This document shows positions 15,239 through 20,502 of a stretch of DNA of 40,543 nucleotides, in pieces; the stretch's first letter is position 1, and each line of letters starts with the position of its first letter. The notes under the pieces are model-generated. The model was not told the origin of the DNA. It made no database searches and saw nothing but the letters and a program-made list of their open reading frames with translations. Made by a program: the position numbers and the translations under genes. The DNA comes from a virus. The stretch covers positions 1 to 40,543 of IMG/VR virus record IMGVR_UViG_3300043436_001446, one strand, 5' to 3'.

Positions 15239-15644
15239 GTTAATCCTCCTTAGTTGGTTATGTAATGGTAATTGATTATATAAGAAAGTCAATCAAAACT
15301 TATATACAGATAGGCTAATTTGATTTCCTGCGGGCACTTTGCAAGAACTGCGGGTGCTTTTGGGGTTTTGGTGCCCCAAGCCGCAACCCGCACCGGTAAA
15401 GGCTTTCAGGCAAATCAACATCACCCGCGGGCACTACGGACACTTTTCGGCATATCCCCATGCAAATACCGCCATAAGTAGTAATAAATAAAATTAAAAT
15501 ACTTACTTACTTAAAAATGCCCGTATATCTATATGTTTATTGTAGAAGCCTTTATTTATAAGTGTTGCAGGCTGGGGCGCTGATTGCCCGTGAGTGCCCG
15601 CAAGCGTCCGTGACGGGCGTTTTCAATCTTTTTGCACAATCCAC
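15239..15644. other. Divergent control region and candidate replication origin
   Basis: This gene-free region holds repeated GC-rich words. GCGGGCACT occurs at 15330-15338 and 15427-15435 and inverted at 15593-15601. The variant GCGGGTGCT is at 15350-15358, with further CGGGCA or CGGGTG cores inverted at 15385-15394, 15508 and 15586. A hairpin TTGGGG/CCCCAA lies around 15360-15380. Between the repeat clusters is an AT-rich stretch (about 15475-15505) with the tandem ACTTACTTACTTA. Iterons flanking an AT-rich element are the layout of many phage and plasmid origins. A TATAAT (15280-15275) on the minus strand may belong to the leftward promoter. Confidence 0.45.
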
Positions 15645-15672
15645 TTGCACCAATAATCAAATATGCTATATT
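15645..15672 (+). promoter_or_regulatory. Rightward early promoter (extended -10)
   Basis: TTGCAC (15645-15650), a 16-base spacer and TATATT (15667-15672) preceded by TG (TGCTATATT), an extended -10. It drives the Cro-like gene whose ATG is 37 bases downstream. Confidence 0.65.
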
Positions 15673-15678
15673 CAATTA

Positions 15679-15695
15679 CACAGTACGACGCTGTG
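15679..15695. promoter_or_regulatory. Inverted repeat, probable operator
   Basis: CACAG-TACGACG-CTGTG, 5-bp arms seven bases apart, lies at the expected transcription start of the rightward promoter and just before the AGGAGG ribosome site of the Cro-like gene. Autoregulation by that protein is a natural guess. Confidence 0.45.
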
Positions 15696-15708
15696 ACCAG
15701 GAGGAAAA

Positions 15709-15900
15709 ATGAAACCAATCGCAGAGTTAATAAAACAATACGGCACGCAAAAAAAGCTTGCTGAGGCTATGGGCGTGAATCAAGGCCAAGTATCTAGCTG
15801 GCTTCGATATGGGGCGCTGGTGGCTGACGATGGTGCTGTTTGGGTTAAGCGGCGCGATGGCGTTGATGGGTTGGGTTTGTTTGTGGAGGGTGGGAAATGA
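15709..15900 (+). CDS. Cro-like HTH regulator
   Basis: This 63-residue protein has a helix-turn-helix (about residues 11-36, GTQKKLAEAMGVNQGQVSSW) of the Cro/YdaS kind. It is the first gene of the rightward early unit, with AGGAGG at good spacing and an inverted repeat (15679-15695) between promoter and start. It probably represses this promoter or the leftward one. No CI-type partner is seen, so it may be a simple timing regulator in a virulent phage. Confidence 0.75.
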   Translation: MKPIAELIKQYGTQKKLAEAMGVNQGQVSSWLRYGALVADDGAVWVKRRDGVDGLGLFVEGGK

Positions 15901-16142
15901 AAAACACAAACGGCAACTTGCCAGCGATGCCACAAACGCACAGTGATAACCTGTGTCATCAGACTGGAACCGTAAAAGCCGAACATGCTGGCTTGACGAA
16001 GCGCGAAATGTTCGCAATGACTGCAATGCAGGGCTTGCTTGTGAACATGGGGAGAAATGGACTGGATAGCGTAAAACAAGTTGCTGAGCATGCCAGCGCA
16101 GCAGCCGACGCTCTACTCGCAGAACTGGAGCGCACAGCATGA
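15897..16142 (+). CDS. Small conserved phage early protein
   Basis: This 81-residue protein has the GLTKREMFAMTAMQGLL segment (about 32-48) and a C-terminal AAADALLAELERT helix, a pattern common in small phage early proteins with no known function. ATGA overlaps on both sides link it to the Cro-like gene and to the next small gene. Confidence 0.7.
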   Translation: MKNTNGNLPAMPQTHSDNLCHQTGTVKAEHAGLTKREMFAMTAMQGLLVNMGRNGLDSVKQVAEHASAAADALLAELERTA

Positions 16143-16300
16143 CCGGATTAACTTACCAACTAAAACAAAAAGTCCGCAACGGCTTTGTGAAGCTTAGCGA
16201 TTTGCGACCCAACAGCAGAGACATAGCTAAGCGGATGCTGGCTAATGGGGAGCTTTACACTTGCCCGAAAGGTTTTTTGCGTTTGAATAGCATTGATTGA
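16139..16300 (+). CDS. Small basic protein, possible winged-helix fragment
   Basis: This 53-residue protein begins in the ATGA overlap at 16139. Its sequence (YQLKQKVRNGFVKLSDL, then RDIAKRMLANGELYTCPKGF) looks like a short winged-helix: helix, recognition helix, and a wing with a Cys. A DNA-binding role is inferred, and no family is recognised. Confidence 0.5.
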   Translation: MTGLTYQLKQKVRNGFVKLSDLRPNSRDIAKRMLANGELYTCPKGFLRLNSID

Positions 16301-16314
16301 TTGGAGATTTGGTG

Positions 16315-16530
16315 ATGAAAAAAGAACAATCGCAGGCGTTAACGATTAAAAAAAGGATTTCGTTGTGTTGGGAGATATTGACTGCAAGGTCAGGTCACAA
16401 CCACGGCGCGCAAGTGAAAATGTTAAGCACATTTATAGAAGGTTACAACGCAGGATATAAAGACGGATTTATGCAATCAAACATAAAGCCAAATAATTCA
16501 GGTAGGGTGAGCATGGAGACTGTCGCATGA
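16315..16530 (+). CDS. Small hypothetical early protein
   Basis: This 71-residue protein starts at 16315 with GGAG nine bases upstream; a TTG six codons earlier is unlikely. It contains KRISLCWEILTARSGHNHG and a helix FIEGYNAGYKDGFM; similar GYxAGYxDG helices occur in many small phage proteins. Its 3' end overlaps the next ATG (ATGA). Confidence 0.6.
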   Translation: MKKEQSQALTIKKRISLCWEILTARSGHNHGAQVKMLSTFIEGYNAGYKDGFMQSNIKPNNSGRVSMETVA

Positions 16531-16808
16531 GCAGCTACGACGACTGGAAACAAACAGACACCGCAGCAGACGAGCAAGCAGAGCAAGATGCAAGAGTTGC
16601 TGCACTAGCCGAGCAAATACGCCTCCAGATGGTTATGGCGGACTTTATCGACGAAATCGAGATAAGTGCCAGCTTTAACACAGAATGCTGTCAGGCGATA
16701 ACCAGGGCGTTTATGGAAGGGGTTAATCCTGCAATCCTACTGCACAACTATGCGCAGGATTGGTTGGATACTGAGGCGACTAGGTTGGCTAGGGAGAGAT
16801 TGAAATAA
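16527..16808 (+). CDS. Acidic helical hypothetical protein
   Basis: This 93-residue protein is rich in Asp, Glu, Ala and Gln, with a likely helical first half (DEQAEQDARVAALAEQIRLQ). No family is recognised. It is the last gene of the first early cluster. The -35 of the next promoter overlaps its final codons. Confidence 0.6.
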   Translation: MSSYDDWKQTDTAADEQAEQDARVAALAEQIRLQMVMADFIDEIEISASFNTECCQAITRAFMEGVNPAILLHNYAQDWLDTEATRLARERLK

Positions 16809-16828
16809 CCAGCCGCTTAGAATATAAT
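16800..16828 (+). promoter_or_regulatory. Sigma70-type promoter of the PAPS-reductase-like gene leader
   Basis: TTGAAA (16800-16805), 17-base spacer, TATAAT (16823-16828). It would start RNA near 16835, at the head of the structured leader. Confidence 0.7.
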
Positions 16829-16834
16829 ACAAAC

Positions 16835-16938
16835 AGGCCGTGAGAAGCCAAATTAAACAAGTGTAAAACAGCCAGTGCGTTATATCGGAAGGTGACTTGT
16901 TACCTAATTCTCACCCGATAAAGCGCATTGGCTTTTTT
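16835..16938 (+). ncRNA. Structured leader RNA 1 with terminator and possible pseudoknot
   Basis: The dominant element is a stem of 16870-16888 with 16915-16933: 18 of 19 positions pair (two G-T wobbles, one A-A mismatch), followed by a T-tract (16933-16938). It therefore looks like an intrinsic terminator just before the gene at 16951. Its loop holds a small hairpin (AGGTGA/TTACCT, 16890-16905). It also holds TTCTCAC (16908-16914), which is fully complementary to GTGAGAA at 16840-16846; pairing would make a pseudoknot next to the main stem. AGCCA occurs twice (16846-16850 and 16870-16874), and either copy could pair with TGGCT of the terminator. This suits an attenuator, a riboswitch or a stand-alone small RNA. 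Confidence 0.55.
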
Positions 16939-16950
16939 ATTGGAGTTAAA

Positions 16951-17871
16951 ATGAATCATGTAGTTAATTTTTCAGGCGGAAGAACCAGCGCCTATCTCGT
17001 TTATCTCATCGAATCAATGCGTAAGTCTGGCGAATGGACTGAGCCAGTAGAATATATTTTCATGGACACCGGTGCAGAGCATCCGAAGACGTACGAGTTT
17101 ATTAAAAAGTGCGTTGAGCATTTTGGGATTGAATTGACCTGTCTTCATGGTTACTTTGAGCGCCCAGTCGGTAAAGGTAATTCTTACAACGTCATCCCGC
17201 TGGAAGACTGCTCATTCAACATGAAGGGCGGCCCAATGGCGCGAATGATGCTGAAATATGGCTTACCAACAGTCATGGGTGCATGGTGTACTAGTCGCAT
17301 GAAAGAAGACACGCATGATAAATACTGCAACGATAAGTACGGGAAAGGAAACTATATTACATGGCTGGGCATCCGAGCAGATGAGAAGAACAGGCTAAAA
17401 ATTGGCAAGCGTAAAGATTTACGTTACATGGCAGAAATCACCGACTTTGAAAAAGAAGACGTGTTAGATTTTTGGCGTGGAATGCCTTTTGACTTGGAAA
17501 TACAAGAGCATCTTGGTAATTGTGTTTTTTGCATCAAGAAATCAATTAACAAGATAGCGCTTGCCGCAAAGGATGAGCCAACACTAGCTATCGAGTGGCA
17601 GAAGGCAATTGATAACGCAAGCGACAGGTTAAATCAGCCGACAGAAAAAGAGCGCGGAGGACTATTTAATGAAAAATACATTCAGCATGTGAAGAAAGGT
17701 GTTATGTATAGGAACCATAACAGCATGGACTCAATCATAGCCAAATTCGCCTTGCATTCCCGCGAGGAAATCTATGATTCAATTCGCAGCATCAAGCGCA
17801 AAGAGTCAGGTGGATGCACCGAATCCTGCGAGGCTTTCGCATCAGAACAACTAGACTGGGTAAGTGAATGA
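16951..17871 (+). CDS. PAPS-reductase-like PP-loop (N-type ATP pyrophosphatase) protein
   Basis: This 306-residue protein begins with a PP-loop, NFSGGRTSAY (6-15), then a FMDTGAEHPKTYEF strand and helix, as in PAPS reductases, DndC and related adenylating sulfur-transfer enzymes. Cysteines at C113 (AWCTSRMK) and C191/C194 (GNCVFCIKK), plus GGCTESC near the C-terminus, could bind a metal or Fe-S cluster or carry sulfur. It may act in nucleotide or DNA modification or sulfur metabolism; the substrate cannot be read from sequence. The ATG at 16951 has GGAG upstream and lies 13 bases after the terminator-like T-tract of leader RNA 1. Confidence 0.75.
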   Translation: MNHVVNFSGGRTSAYLVYLIESMRKSGEWTEPVEYIFMDTGAEHPKTYEFIKKCVEHFGIELTCLHGYFERPVGKGNSYNVIPLEDCSFNMKGGPMARMMLKYGLPTVMGAWCTSRMKEDTHDKYCNDKYGKGNYITWLGIRADEKNRLKIGKRKDLRYMAEITDFEKEDVLDFWRGMPFDLEIQEHLGNCVFCIKKSINKIALAAKDEPTLAIEWQKAIDNASDRLNQPTEKERGGLFNEKYIQHVKKGVMYRNHNSMDSIIAKFALHSREEIYDSIRSIKRKESGGCTESCEAFASEQLDWVSE

Positions 17872-18134
17872 CAAAACAAACCGCAGTATTAAACCTATGC
17901 TTAGCACGCCACATTGCCAGGCTAGAAGGTCGCAACGAAGCCATTGCAATCACCAAGGCAGCAAGACGCATACGTGACGAAACAAAAGACAAGGCGTTAT
18001 ACGAGTTGGTCAAGATGTACGCCGGAGATATTGCGCCAGCTACGGTTGACGGCAAGCGGTTGACGGGTGACAAGCTTAAGGTTATGTCTGTTGCTAAGCT
18101 TGAGAGTGGCATGCGTACTTATGGTGTTTTATAG
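17868..18134 (+). CDS. Hypothetical protein coupled to PP-loop gene
   Basis: This 88-residue basic, helical protein starts in an ATGA overlap with the PP-loop gene and should be co-translated with it. It contains LCLARHIARLEGRNEAIAIT and a C-terminal KRLTGDKLKVMSVAKLESGM. No family is recognised. It may be a partner or an independent host-takeover protein. Confidence 0.6.
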   Translation: MTKQTAVLNLCLARHIARLEGRNEAIAITKAARRIRDETKDKALYELVKMYAGDIAPATVDGKRLTGDKLKVMSVAKLESGMRTYGVL

Positions 18135-18162
18135 CTTGTGTTTTTAGCTGCATGATATACAA
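18135..18162 (+). promoter_or_regulatory. Probable promoter of endonuclease-gene leader
   Basis: TTGTGT (18135-18140), 16-base spacer, TACAAT (18157-18162). It is a weaker match than the other promoters, but it is placed like that of leader RNA 1, with RNA expected to start near 18169. Confidence 0.45.
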
Positions 18163-18168
18163 TAAAGC

Positions 18169-18292
18169 CATCAGCTAGGAGTGAAGCCCAAACTGATTAA
18201 CCGCCAGAAGCGGGATAAACAGGCTAGACGAATAAACCCGTATCAGGTGCCTACTAGCAGGCCGCTTCAACTGATACGGGTTTTACTTTATG
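18169..18292 (+). ncRNA. Structured leader RNA 2 with terminator and possible pseudoknot
   Basis: A perfect 13-bp stem (18234-18246 with 18271-18283) is followed by TTTTACTTT, terminator-like, just before the gene at 18301. The loop contains a small hairpin (GCCT/AGGC, 18249-18262) and then CGCTTC (18263-18268), which is complementary to GAAGCG at 18207-18212 upstream, again allowing a pseudoknot. The 5' part includes a CCGC/GCGG hairpin (18201-18213) and AGCC/GGCT. It shares with leader RNA 1 the order GTG(AG)AAGCC, AAA, TTAA, then (A)TAAA(A)CAGSC, then terminal hairpin, so the two may be one RNA class. Confidence 0.5.
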
Positions 18293-18300
18293 GTGGTTTT

Positions 18301-18894
18301 ATGAGAAAAACTTATGTAAAGCGCAATCTGGTTTTAGGCGTTGGCAAGAATGATGCAGATTACGCCATAGAAAGTACGGTCAATGGAAAGCGAATTAGGT
18401 GCGAGTTTTATTTGAAGTGGCGATCCATGCTTATGCGCTGCTACAGCAAGAGCTTTCAAGAAAAGCACCAAGCGTACGCTGGATGTTCTGTTTGCGAAGA
18501 ATGGCTGACATTCAGTGCATTCAAGGCGTGGATGAGCCGCCAAGATTGGAAAGGCAAGCACTTGGATAAAGACTTGCTATTTAATGGCAACAAAATATAC
18601 GCAAAAGATTTTTGCGTTTTTGTTGATTCAAAAACCAACAATTTTATTTTAGAGAGTGGTGCGCCAATAGGCAATTGCGTGACAGGGGCAACATTCATAC
18701 CGTCTAGAAAAAAATTTAGAGCCAACTGCAGAAATAACTTTACTGGGAAAAATGAGTTTTTGGGTTATTTTAAGTGTCAGCATGAAGCGCATGAAGCGTG
18801 GCGCACACGCAAGCATGAGCTAGCTTGTCAATTGGCTGATTTGCAGACAGATGAACGAGCAGCAGACGCATTACGAAAACGCTACGCAAAATAA
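18301..18894 (+). CDS. AP2/HNH-type homing endonuclease-like protein
   Basis: This 197-residue protein has the N-terminal layout seen in phage HNH-like proteins with AP2 domains: WRSMLMRCYSKSFQ, then YAGCSVCEEWLTFSAFKAWM, then KHLDKDLLFNGNKIY. The C-terminal part (about 130-190) resembles an AP2 DNA-binding domain (FIPSRKKFRANCRNN, then EFLGYFKCQHEAHEAW). Such genes behave as free-standing mobile endonucleases. It carries its own promoter and leader hairpin, consistent with a late insertion. The ATG at 18301 was chosen because upstream in-frame codons fall inside the leader hairpin. Confidence 0.75.
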   Translation: MRKTYVKRNLVLGVGKNDADYAIESTVNGKRIRCEFYLKWRSMLMRCYSKSFQEKHQAYAGCSVCEEWLTFSAFKAWMSRQDWKGKHLDKDLLFNGNKIYAKDFCVFVDSKTNNFILESGAPIGNCVTGATFIPSRKKFRANCRNNFTGKNEFLGYFKCQHEAHEAWRTRKHELACQLADLQTDERAADALRKRYAK

Positions 18895-18958
18895 AAGCAA
18901 GCCATTTCACCATCATAAGCCTGATTTGTTTTATGTGGTTTGTGTTGGTGTTGCCGCG

Positions 18959-18987
18959 TTGCAGTCTGCTGATGTTTGAACTATGCT
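18959..18987 (+). promoter_or_regulatory. Sigma70-type promoter upstream of small membrane gene
   Basis: TTGCAG (18959-18964), 17-base spacer, TATGCT (18982-18987). The word CCGCGTTGCA occurs as a direct repeat overlapping the -35 (18954-18963) and again at 18994-19003, near the start of transcription, and could be a regulatory site. Confidence 0.5.
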
Positions 18988-19011
18988 TACCTTCCGCGTT
19001 GCACCTTACTC

Positions 19012-19046
19012 GCTACAGAGATGTAGCTCCTTTAACTTTGGAGCTA
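19012..19046 (+). promoter_or_regulatory. Two mutually exclusive hairpins, one masking the ribosome-binding site
   Basis: Hairpin 1 is GCTACA-GAGA-TGTAGC (19012-19027), with a GNRA-type tetraloop. Hairpin 2 pairs TAGCTCC (19024-19030) with GGAGCTA (19040-19046) and hides the GGAG Shine-Dalgarno seven bases before the ATG at 19051. They share 19024-19027, so forming the first frees the ribosome site. This looks like a translational switch. Confidence 0.5.
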
Positions 19047-19050
19047 TGAT

Positions 19051-19260
19051 ATGAATAAAATCAAAAATAAAGTTATACAACTGCTTATGTTTTCATGTTT
19101 AACGTTGCTGGTTTTTGCAATCCTTGCGCTAATTGCTTGGCTATACCGTCATGGCAGTAGCGCCGCGTTTCAGCTAGCTACAGGGCTGCTTATGGCGCTG
19201 CCATTTATTACTTGGCTGCTAGCTCATGACATAAGCAAATCTAAAGGCGACAAACCATGA
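19051..19260 (+). CDS. Small two-TM membrane protein
   Basis: This 69-residue protein has two hydrophobic helices (about 10-31 and 38-58) and a polar C-terminus ending in SKSKGDKP. Its ribosome-binding site lies in a hairpin (19024-19046), so translation is probably controlled. Candidates are a superinfection-exclusion or antiholin-like protein, but no family is recognised. It overlaps the next gene by ATGA. Confidence 0.6.
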   Translation: MNKIKNKVIQLLMFSCLTLLVFAILALIAWLYRHGSSAAFQLATGLLMALPFITWLLAHDISKSKGDKP

Positions 19261-19430
19261 AAACATACACAATCGCAGCAACAACCAGAACAGGCAATTA
19301 CATTCAAACACAAACAAGCGCAACCAGCATGACGGGAGCGATTGAAAACTTTATCTACGACTTGGCAATCGGACATGCGACGCTAATGGAAGAGGTTGTG
19401 GAGTTGGATATTACGGAGATGGTGGAATGA
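19257..19430 (+). CDS. Small hypothetical protein
   Basis: This 57-residue soluble protein has Thr-rich beta-like strands at the N-terminus (YTIAATTRTGNYIQTQTSAT) and a helical acidic C-terminus. ATGA overlaps on both sides. Similar small alpha/beta proteins are common in phage early regions; no function is known. Confidence 0.55.
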   Translation: MKTYTIAATTRTGNYIQTQTSATSMTGAIENFIYDLAIGHATLMEEVVELDITEMVE

Positions 19431-19675
19431 GCGAGCAAATGCGGAAAGAGTTTGAAGATTGGGCGAAGAGGCATCACGGCATATACAGTATTGGTCACGT
19501 CAATGGCAATTATTCAAACCAAAAAGTTGCGGATGATTGGCATGTTTGGCAAGCATCAAGGCGGGCGCAAAAAGTTATTTTTCCTGATTTATGTTTTGGT
19601 GTCGATGATGAGGCTATGATTTACAAAGGTGAAATGAAGTTGCAGCTTGACGCAGCAGGGGTTAGTTATATCTAG
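19427..19675 (+). CDS. Small phage protein with WQASR motif
   Basis: This 82-residue protein begins with an FEDWAKRHHG helix and contains DDWHVWQASRRAQ, the pattern FExW...W.xWQASR seen in many small phage proteins of unknown role. It ends directly before a strong terminator, which closes the early rightward unit. Confidence 0.65.
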   Translation: MSEQMRKEFEDWAKRHHGIYSIGHVNGNYSNQKVADDWHVWQASRRAQKVIFPDLCFGVDDEAMIYKGEMKLQLDAAGVSYI

Positions 19676-19697
19676 CCGCCTAACAAGCGGCTTTTTT
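19674..19697 (+). terminator. Rho-independent terminator between early and packaging units
   Basis: AGCCGC (19674-19679) pairs with GCGGCT (19687-19692), loop CTAACAA, followed by a six-T tract. The stop codon of the gene before it overlaps the stem. A TATACT at 19715-19720 downstream may be the -10 of a packaging promoter, but its -35 is weak. Confidence 0.85.
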
Positions 19698-19753
19698 CAT
19701 TGCGCAAGATAAGCTATACTCAATCACAGAGATTCAACAAGTGGAGCCGAGAG

Positions 19754-20140
19754 ATGGCAGGTGGTAGACCAACAGATTACAAACCAGAATATTGTGAGCA
19801 GGTAATTGCTCACATGTCAGAGGGCGCAAGCCTCACTTCCTTTGCTGCATCAATAGATTGTTCACGCTCAACAGTAGGTTTGTGGATGGAAGTCCATGAA
19901 GAGTTTTCGGCAGCCGTAAAAATCGGCAAGGCTAAATGCGCTTATTGGTGGGAGAAGCGAGGTCGTATGGGCGCTAACGGCGAGCAGGATGTTAACCCGA
20001 CTTTAGTTATCTTCGGCCTTAAAAATATGGCTCCCGACGAGTGGCGCGAAAAGCAAGAGTTGCAGCACTCCGGCTCTATCGACATTAACAAGCTGTCCGA
20101 CGAAGAGTTGGAGCGGCGCATAGTGGAGTTAAGCAAATGA
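19754..20140 (+). CDS. Terminase small subunit
   Basis: This 128-residue protein starts AGGRPTDYKPEYCEQVIAHM and has an N-terminal HTH (about 17-42, EGASLTSFAASIDCSRSTVG), then WEKRGRMGAN and NPTLVIFGLKNMAPDEWREK, the classic pattern of small terminases that recognise pac and hand DNA to TerL. The ATG at 19754 was preferred over an upstream frame extension that would overlap the promoter region. It ends in an ATGA overlap with the next gene. Confidence 0.88.
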   Translation: MAGGRPTDYKPEYCEQVIAHMSEGASLTSFAASIDCSRSTVGLWMEVHEEFSAAVKIGKAKCAYWWEKRGRMGANGEQDVNPTLVIFGLKNMAPDEWREKQELQHSGSIDINKLSDEELERRIVELSK

Positions 20141-20502
20141 GCATTGCCAAGGTTAGCATCTCATCAATCGGAACAGGGTATGGTCGCTGCGACGCAGATG
20201 GTAATTTAGAAATTGCCAGATACTATCTTGGCGATTTCATATGGGAAAAGACAAACGCAAAGCTGAATCACGCTGGCGCTGTGTTCGTCTCGCACGGCAG
20301 AGAGTTATTTAACATGCCTGCGTTCCTGAGATTTGCCCGTGATATTTCTGGTTCATCATATGACGTCGAGGCTGACTATCCAAACAAACTAAAGTTTACA
20401 ATTATCACGACAGGCCAAAGCTCATCTGTTGATATATCCAGAAGCTGCGTTATCAGCATTGGCGCCGATGGGCTGCCGTTTAATTTGGTGGATCGTGAAT
20501 AG
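20137..20502 (+). CDS. Hypothetical protein inserted between terminase subunits
   Basis: This 121-residue protein is rich in Ser, Gly and Ile, with beta-like strands throughout (VSISSIGTGYG at the start, CVISIGADGLPFNLV at the end). I recognise no motif. It overlaps TerS by ATGA and the GTG start of TerL by 8 nt, so all three are probably co-translated in a fixed ratio. A packaging accessory role is an inference from position. Confidence 0.6.
   Translation: MSIAKVSISSIGTGYGRCDADGNLEIARYYLGDFIWEKTNAKLNHAGAVFVSHGRELFNMPAFLRFARDISGSSYDVEADYPNKLKFTIITTGQSSSVDISRSCVISIGADGLPFNLVDRE

Noticed and set aside
15330-15625. CRISPR-like array from repeated GCGGGCAC words
   Set aside because: Repeats are only 9 bases, unevenly spaced and in both orientations. 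There are no uniform spacers and no cas genes.
16809-16950. Simple intergenic terminator for the early cluster
   Set aside because: A terminator is present, but a consensus promoter upstream of it and the extra loop pairing indicate a leader or small RNA rather than only the end of the previous unit.
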